Part shown: positions 1-5,635 of the stretch, in pieces
Layout: each line of letters begins with the position of its first letter
Numbering within the stretch: position 1 is the first letter of the stretch
Origin: Actinomycetota bacterium
GTDB taxonomy: Bacteria > Actinomycetota > Humimicrobiia > Humimicrobiales > Humimicrobiaceae
Length of the DNA stretch: 5,635 nt
NCBI GenBank assembly: GCA_016927635.1
Contig: JAFGMJ010000031.1
Span: forward strand, 1-5,635
Direction: 5' to 3'
Notes under the pieces: generated by a model
What the model was told of the DNA's origin: nothing
Seen by the model: the letters and a program-made list of their open reading frames with translations, nothing else
The model's database searches: none
Position numbers and translations under genes: made by a program

Positions 1-375
1 AAAATAATAAAAATTTCCCCGCTTTCCAAAAATATTGCAGGGATAATATCTTATGAAATAGAGTTGGAACCGGATGAATCCGCCAGGGATTATTTAAAGC
101 ATGGATTAAGCGCAAGCCTGAATATAACAATTGCAGATACCGTAAATGTACTTTACATTCCTGTCCAGTCTGTATATGAAGAAGACGGTAAGAGTTTTGT
201 TGACCTCCTGGTTGGGGAAATGGAAGTTAAAAAGACCGAGATTACGACAGGTAATTATAATTATGATTATGTGGAAATAAAATCAGGGCTTTCTGAAGGT
301 GATATAGTAATTCTTTCAAGTCTTGAAGCTGCTGAAGATGAGTCTTCAGAAGGACCCTTCCAGATGATGCGATAA
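1..375 (+). CDS. Membrane-fusion (adaptor) protein of a MacA/YknX-like ABC exporter, C-terminal part (5' end outside window)
   Basis: The reading frame is open from the first base, so this is the last 124 residues of a gene that begins upstream; the TTG at 64 is an internal leucine codon, not a start. The visible part fits the end of the HlyD/MacA-type adaptor family: a beta-barrel strand region (about residues 14-48, including the stretch YEIELEPDES and the 'HGLSASLNI' strand, the family's 'pGMsa.v.I' position), then the membrane-proximal domain with IPVQSV (53-58) and GLSEGD (96-101), matching the usual 'IP..AV' and 'GL..GD.VV' positions. It ends in a short acidic tail closing with MMR, a common ending in these proteins. 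Adaptors of this family sit outside the membrane and couple a MacB-type permease to its substrate. The ATPase and permease genes directly downstream support this role. The lipoyl and coiled-coil hairpin domains are not visible. Confidence 0.85.
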   Translation, partial: KIIKISPLSKNIAGIISYEIELEPDESARDYLKHGLSASLNITIADTVNVLYIPVQSVYEEDGKSFVDLLVGEMEVKKTEITTGNYNYDYVEIKSGLSEGDIVILSSLEAAEDESSEGPFQMMR

Positions 376-387
376 AATAATATTATC

Positions 388-393
388 AGGAAA
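388..393 (+). promoter_or_regulatory. Probable ribosome binding site of the MacB-type ATPase gene
   Basis: AGGAAA lies 10 to 12 bases before the ATG at 404, a slightly long spacing. No other purine-rich stretch is nearer and no alternative ATG lies upstream in frame, so it supports the 404 start, though weakly. Confidence 0.4.
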
Positions 394-403
394 TCTTATA
401 ATC

Positions 404-1186
404 ATGAATGAAGTAAAAAATTCCTGCAGCAATAACTGCATAATAGACATAACGGGCGTTTCAAAAATATACAAACTTGGAAAAGTTCAGGTTGTTGCCC
501 TGAGAGGTGTGGATTTAAAAATTAGGGAAGGCGAGTTTGTGGCTATAATGGGGCCTTCCGGCTCCGGGAAAAGCACCCTTATGAATATAATAGGGTGCCT
601 GGATATCCCTGATAATGGCATTTATCTTCTTGAGAATACAGATGTGTCTGAATTAAATGATAACCAGCTTGCTGAAATCAGGAATAAAAAAATAGGATTT
701 GTTTTCCAGACATTTAATCTGCTTTCAAGATCAAATGCCATTGAAAATATTGAACTTCCCCTGATTTACTCAAAAAAGACTGCGGGTAAAAACCGTAAAG
801 CAAAAATTACAGATTCACTCGATGCCGTGCGTCTAAAGGGTTGGGAAAAGCACAGACCCAGTGAGCTTTCAGGCGGGCAAAGGCAGCGGGTTGCAATAGC
901 GAGGGCGCTTGTAAATGACCCTGCAATAATTCTTGCTGATGAGCCTACAGGTAATCTTGATTCTGTTACCGGAGAAGAAATCATGGCTATATTCCAGGAA
1001 TTAAACAACCAGGGAAAGACGATACTGATAGTTACGCATGAACTGGATATTGCCAGACATACCAGCAGAATAATATATTTAAGAGACGGCCTTATCTTTA
1101 AAGAGGAAATTATTAAAGAACCTGTAAGCGCCAGGCAAATGCTTAAAACTATGCCAAAACTCGAAGATAAAATCAAAGGTGGGTAA
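404..1186 (+). CDS. ABC transporter ATP-binding protein, MacB/LolD/YknY family
   Basis: This 260-residue cytoplasmic ATPase should power the FtsX-type permease encoded next to it. All nucleotide-binding motifs are intact: Walker A GPSGSGKST (50-58), Q-loop glutamine 102 in VFQTFNLL, signature LSGGQ (155-159), Walker B IILADE (175-180) with catalytic Glu180, D-loop GNLD (183-186) and switch histidine 212. The 'ADEPTGNLDS' and 'VTHE' wording is typical of the MacB/LolD/FtsE branch rather than of importers. It is about 30 residues longer than the usual core of around 225 to 230: there is a short N-terminal lead with two cysteines (8 and 12) and a C-terminal tail after residue 232. It starts 28 bases after the adaptor gene and its stop codon touches the start of the permease gene, so it is almost certainly in one operon with both. 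Closest well-known counterparts by layout are B. subtilis YknY and the ATPase half of MacB. The substrate is unknown. Confidence 0.95.
   Translation: MNEVKNSCSNNCIIDITGVSKIYKLGKVQVVALRGVDLKIREGEFVAIMGPSGSGKSTLMNIIGCLDIPDNGIYLLENTDVSELNDNQLAEIRNKKIGFVFQTFNLLSRSNAIENIELPLIYSKKTAGKNRKAKITDSLDAVRLKGWEKHRPSELSGGQRQRVAIARALVNDPAIILADEPTGNLDSVTGEEIMAIFQELNNQGKTILIVTHELDIARHTSRIIYLRDGLIFKEEIIKEPVSARQMLKTMPKLEDKIKGG
1175..1183 (+). promoter_or_regulatory. Ribosome binding site of the FtsX-type permease gene
   Basis: AAAGGTGGG lies inside the last codons of the ATPase gene and ends 3 bases before the ATG at 1187. With TAA (1184-1186) directly followed by ATG (1187-1189), this points to translational coupling of ATPase and permease and supports the 1187 start. 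Confidence 0.7.
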
Positions 1187-2422
1187 ATGATAAGATTTGC
1201 AGAAAGTGTAAAAATAGCATTCCAGTCACTTGCTTCAAACAAGCTGAGGGCATTTCTTACCATGCTTGGCATTATAATCGGCGTGGGAGCTGTAGTTGCA
1301 ATGATGTCAATAGGTTATGGCGCGCAGGAATCAGTACTCAGCAGCGTCCAGGACATAGGCTCAAACATGATAATAGTAACTCCCGGCAACCAGGATGAAG
1401 AGCAGCAGGGCTTTGAGAGAATGCTTGGCGAAGATAAAGATAGGGACGCTTTGACAATCGATGATGTAAAAGTAATAGAAAAAGAGGCAGAGTTTCTCAA
1501 TGGCGCTGCCCCCGCTATACTTAATGCCTCCATAGTTTCATATCTTAATAAAAATACAAGGGCAAGCGTATATGCTTCTGATGAGGAGGCCGAAAGCATT
1601 TATAATTTTAAAGTACAGGATGGAAGATTCTATAATGCAAGCGATGTAAAGAATACCTCAAATGTCGCTCTTGTCGGCCAGACTGTGATAAATAAGATTT
1701 TCGGTAAAATTGAACCTATTGGAAAAATAATCAAAATAGACGGGAAAAATTTTACAATAATAGGTACTATTGAACCAAAAGGAACAGACCAGTTTGGAAA
1801 CGACCAGGATAATTCGGTTACCATTCCAATTACAACTGCGCAGCAGAAACTCTACGGTATAGATTATGTAAATATGATAATCGCACAGAGCACCACAGAA
1901 GACAATATAGACGAAGCTTCTGAAGAAGTCGAAAGGATATTAAGAAAAGCCCATAACTTAAGACCAGGACAGAGCAATGATTTTACGGTTAGAAATCAGA
2001 CCCAGCTTGTGGATGTGCTTGGAACAATAACAAATATCTTTACAATAACAATATCAAGCATAGCAGGAATAGCGCTGCTTGTAGGTGGAATAGGCATAAT
2101 GAATATCATGCTTGTATCTGTAACTGAAAGAACAAGGGAGATAGGAATCAGAAAAGCAGTTGGGGCCAAAAATAAGGACATACTTTTACAGTTTTTAACT
2201 GAAAGTGTTGTTTTAAGCATTACAGGTGGCGTTATGGGTATAGCTTTTGCCGTAATAGTTTCAATTATTCTTAACAGATTTACAATACTTACCACAAGCA
2301 TCACTCTTTTCCCGATAATACTTGCGCTTTCATTTTCTACAGTTGTAGGGTTATTCTTTGGTATATATCCTGCCATGAGGGCAGCAAGGCTGAACCCTAT
2401 TGAAGCATTAAGATATGAGTAA
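1187..2422 (+). CDS. ABC transporter permease, MacB/FtsX family (YknZ-like)
   Basis: This is a 411-residue membrane protein with the four-helix plan of MacB permeases. An N-terminal helix (about 22-44) follows the family's 'SNKLRAFLTMLGIIIGV' motif. A large extracytoplasmic domain follows (about 45-281, the MacB periplasmic core domain). Three helices end the protein (about 282-309, 335-362 and 372-394). Family hallmarks are GGIGIMNIMLVSVTERTREI (300-319), continuing into GIRKAVGAK, and the ending NPIEALRYE. Members of this family do not carry substrate through the membrane lipid phase; they transmit ATP-driven motion to the outer domain and adaptor (mechanotransmission). Unlike E. coli MacB, the ATPase is a separate protein, encoded immediately upstream without a gap. 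The length is normal for a stand-alone MacB-type permease and nothing appears damaged. The substrate is not evident; relatives handle macrolides, peptides, lipoproteins or toxins. Confidence 0.95.
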   Translation: MIRFAESVKIAFQSLASNKLRAFLTMLGIIIGVGAVVAMMSIGYGAQESVLSSVQDIGSNMIIVTPGNQDEEQQGFERMLGEDKDRDALTIDDVKVIEKEAEFLNGAAPAILNASIVSYLNKNTRASVYASDEEAESIYNFKVQDGRFYNASDVKNTSNVALVGQTVINKIFGKIEPIGKIIKIDGKNFTIIGTIEPKGTDQFGNDQDNSVTIPITTAQQKLYGIDYVNMIIAQSTTEDNIDEASEEVERILRKAHNLRPGQSNDFTVRNQTQLVDVLGTITNIFTITISSIAGIALLVGGIGIMNIMLVSVTERTREIGIRKAVGAKNKDILLQFLTESVVLSITGGVMGIAFAVIVSIILNRFTILTTSITLFPIILALSFSTVVGLFFGIYPAMRAARLNPIEALRYE

Positions 2423-2442
2423 ATTCTTTTAAAGCATTTTTA

Positions 2443-2461
2443 AAAAATATTGGATATTTTT
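2443..2461 (+). promoter_or_regulatory. Small A/T hairpin with the only ribosome-binding-like GG in its loop
   Basis: AAAAATAT (2443-2450) and ATATTTTT (2454-2461) pair perfectly over 8 bases around the 3-base loop TGG, ending 2 bases before the ATG at 2464. The only Shine-Dalgarno-like bases for the downstream ATPase gene (TGGA, 2451-2454) sit in this loop. The stem is purely A-T and so weak; whether it matters for translation is inference. Confidence 0.35.
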
Positions 2462-2463
2462 CA

Positions 2464-3450
2464 ATGGAAGAAAAATTAATAATTGAAGTAAAAAATCTTG
2501 TAAAAAAATTTAAAAACATAACTGCAGTCAACGATATTTCATTTACAGTTAAGAAAAATGAAATATTCGGTTTTTTAGGTCCAAATGGTGCCGGCAAAAC
2601 GACTACAATAAACATAATATGCACATTACTTAAATTAAATAGCGGTTCAGTAACTCTTTGCGGATATGATGTAGCAACAGAAAAAAACAGGATAAGGAAT
2701 TGTATCGGTCTTGTATTCCAGGACCCCACTCTGGACGATCGTCTTACAGCCCTGGAGAATCTTAATTTTCATGCGCTGCTTTACAATGTGCCGCACAGGC
2801 AGATAAAAGAAAGAATCGACTCAGTGCTTGAGATGGTAGACCTTTTAAAGAGGAAAAATGATCTTGTCAGGACTTTTTCAGGAGGCATGAAAAGACGCCT
2901 TGAGATTGCAAGGGGCCTTATACATTATCCTAAAGTCCTGTTTCTTGATGAGCCGACAATAGGCCTTGACCCGCAGACAAGAAATAAGATTTGGGAATAT
3001 ATAGTAAAGCTTAAAAAAACAAATGACATCACTATTTTTTTGACCACTCATTATATGGAAGAATCTGAAATCTGTGATAGGATAGCCATTATGGATGAGG
3101 GCAAAATAATCGCCATGGATACGCCGGATACGTTAAAAAACATGATAGGCCTGGACATAATTACAATAATCTCTGACGATAATAAAAAACTTAAAGATTA
3201 TCTTAAAGAAAAATTCTCCATAGATGCTGAATTAACAAAGAATAATGAAGTCAGGTTTGAAGTCAAAGATAGCGCCAAGTTCATACCTTATTTTATAAGA
3301 CATTGCCACATAAATATTCTTTCAATAAATGCAAGGAAATCCACATTAAATGACGTATTTTTGAGCCTTACCGGCAAAGAGATAAGAGAAGAAAGTGCAA
3401 ACAAAAAAGATGCTATGAGGATGCATATGAGGGCAAGGGCGAGAAGATGA
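2464..3450 (+). CDS. ABC transporter ATP-binding protein, DrrA-like (ABC-2 exporter, drug/lipid resistance type)
   Basis: This 328-residue ATPase belongs to the daunorubicin-resistance (DrrA) type of ABC-2 exporters and should energise the permease encoded by the overlapping next gene. Motifs are complete: Walker A GPNGAGKTT (39-47), Q-loop glutamine 86 in VFQDPTLDDRLT, signature FSGGM (138-142), Walker B VLFLDE (158-163) with catalytic Glu163, D-loop GLD (167-169) and switch histidine 196 in TTHYMEE. After the core comes the C-terminal region seen in DrrA relatives, ending in the family's 'LNDVFLSLTGKEIRE' segment (295-309). A 19-residue tail rich in Arg, Lys and Met follows (310-328). The start at 2464 is chosen because the protein opens with the usual 'IIEVKNLVKKF' strand; the ribosome binding site is poor. 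It lies 41 bases after the MacB-type permease gene, same strand. Substrate not determinable. Confidence 0.95.
   Translation: MEEKLIIEVKNLVKKFKNITAVNDISFTVKKNEIFGFLGPNGAGKTTTINIICTLLKLNSGSVTLCGYDVATEKNRIRNCIGLVFQDPTLDDRLTALENLNFHALLYNVPHRQIKERIDSVLEMVDLLKRKNDLVRTFSGGMKRRLEIARGLIHYPKVLFLDEPTIGLDPQTRNKIWEYIVKLKKTNDITIFLTTHYMEESEICDRIAIMDEGKIIAMDTPDTLKNMIGLDIITIISDDNKKLKDYLKEKFSIDAELTKNNEVRFEVKDSAKFIPYFIRHCHINILSINARKSTLNDVFLSLTGKEIREESANKKDAMRMHMRARARR
3435..3439 (+). promoter_or_regulatory. Ribosome binding site of the DrrB-like permease gene
   Basis: AAGGG ends 7 bases before the ATG at 3447. It lies inside the end of the ATPase gene, consistent with translational coupling through the ATGA stop-start overlap (3447-3450). 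Confidence 0.5.
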
Positions 3451-4217
3451 AAAAGGAATTATTTGGCATATATATAATCTGGTACAGAGAAATAAAAAAA
3501 TTTTTCAGGGACAGGCCAAGGATAATTGGCTCTATAGCTCAGCCGGCAATTTTTTTGCTTGTGTTGGGCAGCGGTCTTGCAAGTTCCTTCCAGATATTCG
3601 GCGGAGGTGGTGGAAAAGAGTTTTTAAGCTTTATGTTTCCCGGCATAATTGCAATGACTGTTCTTTTTACAGCTTTTTTCAGTGCAATGTCGATTGTCTG
3701 GGACAGGGAGTTCGGTTTTTTAAAAGAGGTTCTTATATCGCCGGTTTCAAGGACCTCAATAGTGATAGGTAAAAACCTAGGCGGCTCTACAGTCGCAATG
3801 ATACAGGGCTTAATCATCCTTATTTTTGCGCCCATTATTAAAATACAGATATCCTGGATGTCGGTATTGAAACTGATACCTGTTACGTTTTTGGTTGCGA
3901 TGTCAATTTCTTCAATAGGTATAGCGCTTGCAGCAAGATTGCGCTCAATGCAGGCATTCCAGGTACTTACAAACTTTATACTTATGCCGATGTTTTTTCT
4001 GTCTGGGGCTCTTTTTCCGCTTCTGAATGCTCCTGAATGGATGAAATACATAGCCATGGCAAATCCGCTTTCTTATGGTGTCGATATGATGAGGACAGTT
4101 GTAATAGGCAGCACTGCTCTGCAGATGTATCCGGTCTACCTGGATATTGCTGTTACGGCAGGAGTGGTTGTGGTAATGAGCATACTGGGCATAGCTCTTT
4201 TTAACAGGGAAGACTGA
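3447..4217 (+). CDS. ABC-2 type transporter permease, DrrB-like
   Basis: This 256-residue integral membrane protein is the expected partner of the ATPase encoded just upstream, with which its gene shares a 4-base ATGA overlap. Six hydrophobic segments can be seen at about residues 30-50, 61-84, 113-134, 141-163, 171-193 and 232-252, the normal ABC-2 plan. Family landmarks are the 'WDREFGFLKEVLISPVSR' loop (85-102) between helices 2 and 3, the FFLSGALFPL turn (183-192) and NPLSYGVDMMR (206-216). A glycine run (52-56) lies between helices 1 and 2. Length is typical for DrrB/NodJ-like permeases (about 250 to 290). Such proteins export hydrophobic drugs, lipids or polysaccharide precursors, and the sequence does not say which applies here. 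It is the last gene of the plus-strand cluster and is followed 40 bases later by a strong terminator. Confidence 0.94.
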   Translation: MKKELFGIYIIWYREIKKFFRDRPRIIGSIAQPAIFLLVLGSGLASSFQIFGGGGGKEFLSFMFPGIIAMTVLFTAFFSAMSIVWDREFGFLKEVLISPVSRTSIVIGKNLGGSTVAMIQGLIILIFAPIIKIQISWMSVLKLIPVTFLVAMSISSIGIALAARLRSMQAFQVLTNFILMPMFFLSGALFPLLNAPEWMKYIAMANPLSYGVDMMRTVVIGSTALQMYPVYLDIAVTAGVVVVMSILGIALFNRED

Positions 4218-4257
4218 AACCCTTTTTTTCTCACTTTTTAATATATTTTCGCTTTTT

Positions 4258-4298
4258 AAAACACATACGGCCCAAAACCGGGGCCGTATGTGTTTTTT
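4258..4298 (+). terminator. Strong intrinsic terminator after the exporter cluster, possibly bidirectional
   Basis: A perfect 13-base-pair stem, ACACATACGGCCC (4261-4273) with GGGCCGTATGTGT (4281-4293), closes a 7-base loop (AAAACCG) and is followed by a run of six T (4293-4298). Flanking AAA (4258-4260) can extend the stem with T bases. It lies between two convergent genes. Read on the minus strand it is followed by only four T and then AAAAA, so it may also stop the lipoprotein transcript, but less strongly. Confidence 0.9.
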
Positions 4299-4336
4299 AA
4301 AGTATTTACATATTTTCCAAATATAACAATTTTAAG

Positions 4337-4363
4337 ATATATTATACTATGCATATAATATAT
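4337..4363. repeat. AT-only inverted repeat just past the stop of the DUF4349 gene
   Basis: ATATATTATA (4337-4346) and TATAATATAT (4354-4363) are perfect 10-base inverted repeats around CTATGCA. The repeat begins 7 bases after the minus-strand gene's stop codon. It has no G-C pair in the stem and no clear T run beyond it, so it is a poor terminator on its own; it may protect the transcript's 3' end or be chance in AT-rich DNA. Confidence 0.4.
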
Positions 4364-4370
4364 ACTGATT

Positions 4371-5363
4371 TTAATTATTCTGCTGCAATTGCTTTTCCTG
4401 GGCTCTTTTTGCTCTCTTTCTATTTCTTGCCCTTATGCTCTGCCAGATTATTATTAATATTATTCCTGCAATTACCAGCAACGGGCTTGCCGCTATAAGC
4501 ACCATTGTTATTACCCTGAGAGCTGTCAGCGCACCCCTTGCACCTCTTTTAACCGCACCGATAAACCCGCCTTCATCTGCATCAGTAATTGGAACAGGTT
4601 CTGAAATGTAAACCTCAACAGTGGAATATGCAATAAGATTATCCAGGTAATTCTGTCTTCCTTTTATCACTTCTATCTGGCCCTCAACATTTGAAAGTTC
4701 TCTCTGTACCTCAATGCTGTCTTTTACAGTCACCGACTGGTCCATAAGCTCTAAAAGCCTTTTTTGCTGGGAAGCAAGATTTTTAAGCCTGCTTTCATTG
4801 TCGACATATTCCTGGGTAACGTCCTGTACGTACACATTTACATTTTTAACTTTACCCATTTCTTTTATTTTATTTACAACAGTGTCAAAATGCTGTTTAT
4901 CTATACGCAGTATGACTGAACCGCTCGTCATATTTCCATCGGAATCAGAATAGGTCTGTGAGTTGCTGACATATCCGTTGTATTTTTGCGCAAGGGCAGA
5001 TACTTCAAAAAATATTCTGTCAAATTCGCCCTTCTGGACTTCAATATCAATATAGCCATTTTTAATGAGTTTTGTGTCTATTAAAGTGGGAGTATTTACA
5101 TCAGAGCTTCCAGCTTCTGTATACAATTCCTGCGATGCATCCTGGCCTGCAGCAGTCGTTGCAGGAGCCTCTTCAGGCATGACCTCAGCTTCGCCGTAAT
5201 CTGCCTTATAATTGTCCTGCGCATATTCTTCCTGGGCTACTGTTGCAGCCCTCTCGTCTGGAATTGATGCAGATCTCGCTGCAGAGCAGCCAGTAAAAAC
5301 AAACACAAGGATTATAAAAACAGATATAATTCCCAATACTGACTTTAAAAGCCTGTTCTTCAT
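4371..5363 (-). CDS. DUF4349 domain-containing lipoprotein with a C-terminal membrane helix
   Basis: This is a complete 330-residue envelope protein. The N-terminus has a charged start (MKNRLLK), a hydrophobic stretch (about 9-24) and a lipobox-like FTGC, so Cys26 is the likely lipid-modified residue; Phe at the -3 position is less usual than Leu. Residues 27-92 form a low-complexity linker rich in Ala, Glu and Asp. The DUF4349 domain spans about 94-308, with landmarks 'LIKNGYIDIEVQKGEFD', 'YNGYVSNSQTYSDSDG', 'GSVILRID' and 'AYSTVEVYISEP'. Its middle (about 185-238) is predicted by eye as a coiled coil. One membrane helix (about 284-308) is followed by a strongly basic tail (311-320). The start is supported by AAAGAGG 7 bases upstream. 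The family's biochemical function is not established; it is common in Bacillota and Actinomycetota. The gene converges on the exporter cluster, so a joint role is not implied. Confidence 0.9.
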   Translation of the reverse strand: MKNRLLKSVLGIISVFIILVFVFTGCSAARSASIPDERAATVAQEEYAQDNYKADYGEAEVMPEEAPATTAAGQDASQELYTEAGSSDVNTPTLIDTKLIKNGYIDIEVQKGEFDRIFFEVSALAQKYNGYVSNSQTYSDSDGNMTSGSVILRIDKQHFDTVVNKIKEMGKVKNVNVYVQDVTQEYVDNESRLKNLASQQKRLLELMDQSVTVKDSIEVQRELSNVEGQIEVIKGRQNYLDNLIAYSTVEVYISEPVPITDADEGGFIGAVKRGARGALTALRVITMVLIAASPLLVIAGIILIIIWQSIRARNRKRAKRAQEKQLQQNN

Positions 5364-5370
5364 CTTTTTA

Positions 5371-5377
5371 CCTCTTT
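5371..5377 (-). promoter_or_regulatory. Ribosome binding site of the DUF4349 lipoprotein gene
   Basis: On the minus strand AAAGAGG stands 7 bases before the ATG (5363-5361), a near-ideal Shine-Dalgarno sequence and spacing that fixes the start. Confidence 0.75.
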
Positions 5378-5419
5378 CAATATGAATATTTATAGATAAT
5401 TGCCATTAAAATAAACTTC

Positions 5420-5425
5420 ATTATA
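5420..5425 (-). promoter_or_regulatory. Possible -10 box for the DUF4349 gene
   Basis: A perfect TATAAT is read on the minus strand at 5425-5420, about 57 bases before the start codon. No good -35 hexamer stands 16 to 18 bases upstream (the region is only A and T there) and there is no TG extension. In DNA this AT-rich a TATAAT can be chance; the gene might instead be read through from the upstream gene across the 94-base gap. Confidence 0.25.
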
Positions 5426-5457
5426 ATAAAAACAAATTCAATAAATTTAAAAATCTT

Positions 5458-5634
5458 TTAATTATATGAACCATATATTACAAGTTTGAAGCTCTTTTCA
5501 TTATTTTCAACGGGCATTATTTCGGTCCTGAGCTGACCGTACTGAAAATTATCAAATGTAAATGTAACCTTCCTTAAAGCAGCCTGATTGATATCATGTA
5601 AAATAGTGTCAATATTTCCGCTGAATAAATAATT
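5458..5634 (-). CDS. C-terminal end of an unrecognised protein (5' part beyond the right edge)
   Basis: On the minus strand a frame is open from the window edge (codon 5634-5632) to a TAA at 5460-5458, giving the last 58 residues of a protein. It contains 'NIDTILHDINQAALRKVTF', then FDNFQYGQLRTEIMPVE, and ends KLVIYGSYN. Other minus-strand frames are broken early: the one read from 5635 hits TGA within nine codons. The composition looks like a real folded protein, with alternating hydrophobic residues suggesting beta strands (VTFTFDNF and FKLVIYGSY) and no long Lys/Asn run. I do not recognise a family and give no function. The gene runs in the same direction as the DUF4349 lipoprotein gene, which starts 94 bases further on, and no hairpin terminator lies between them, so cotranscription is possible. 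Confidence 0.6.
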   Translation of the reverse strand, partial: NYLFSGNIDTILHDINQAALRKVTFTFDNFQYGQLRTEIMPVENNEKSFKLVIYGSYN

Positions 5635-5635
5635 C

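Noticed and set aside
64..375. TTG at 64 as the start of a small separate gene
   Set aside because: The frame is open all the way from base 1 and the residues before 64 fit the adaptor family's beta-barrel, so this is an internal codon of a truncated gene.
766..1272. Long open frame on the minus strand opposite the MacB-type ATPase
   Set aside because: It lies fully opposite a gene with every ABC motif intact and spans its end and the start of the next gene. It shows no recognisable domain and reads as a shadow.
1996..2376. Open minus-strand frame opposite the C-terminal helices of the FtsX-type permease
   Set aside because: Its hydrophobic look mirrors the codons of the membrane helices on the plus strand; the plus-strand protein has clear family signatures.
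2397..2729. Open minus-strand frame crossing the gap between the two exporters
   Set aside because: It overlaps the Walker A region of the DrrA-like gene and has no ribosome binding site or family resemblance.
3539..4057. 172-codon open frame on the minus strand inside the DrrB-like gene
   Set aside because: The plus-strand protein has six helices and ABC-2 landmarks; the antisense frame has no identifiable domain.
4331..4359. Possible plus-strand promoter, with TATAAT at 4354-4359
   Set aside because: The hexamer 17 bases upstream (TTTAAG) is a poor -35, no plus-strand gene follows, and the TATAAT is one arm of an AT-only inverted repeat.
1..5635. Search for mobile elements, CRISPR repeats, tRNA or rRNA genes and riboswitches
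   Set aside because: No transposase-like protein, regular direct repeats, cloverleaf-like sequence or long structured leader was seen; the gaps between genes are all shorter than 160 bases.

Overview
This is an AT-rich bacterial window dominated by ABC exporter genes. The codon use (many ATA, AAA and AGA codons), the purine-rich ribosome binding sites (such as AAAGAGG), the Gram-positive-style lipoprotein and the absence of any outer-membrane channel gene suggest a low-GC, Bacillota-like or related monoderm lineage. The window cannot settle the taxonomy.

The left three quarters (1-4217) is one co-directional plus-strand cluster. It opens with the C-terminal part of a membrane-fusion/adaptor protein (1-375). 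A MacB/LolD-type ATPase (404-1186) and a MacB/FtsX-type four-helix permease (1187-2422) follow; ATPase and permease abut with no gap. Together these three look like a MacAB or YknXYZ-like tripartite exporter in which ATPase and permease are separate proteins. After a 41-base gap comes a second, mechanistically different exporter of the DrrAB (ABC-2) type: an ATPase (2464-3450) and a six-helix permease (3447-4217) overlapping by ATGA. A strong intrinsic terminator (4258-4298) closes the cluster.

The right part is on the minus strand and convergent with the exporters. It holds a complete DUF4349-family lipoprotein gene (4371-5363) and, upstream of it, the last 58 codons of an unrecognised gene that runs off the window edge (5458-5634). 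The gaps between genes are all under 160 bases; 4218-4370 holds the terminator and an AT-only inverted repeat, and 5364-5457 holds a ribosome binding site and a weak promoter candidate.

The likely joint role of the plus-strand genes is export of one or more hydrophobic or peptide-like compounds, or self-protection against them; the substrates cannot be read from the sequence. No regulator, biosynthetic gene, transposase, tRNA, rRNA or CRISPR array was seen. I did not find convincing evidence of a new biological system. The points most worth checking are the two-exporter tandem, the hairpin at the start of the second exporter, and the unidentified gene at the right edge.
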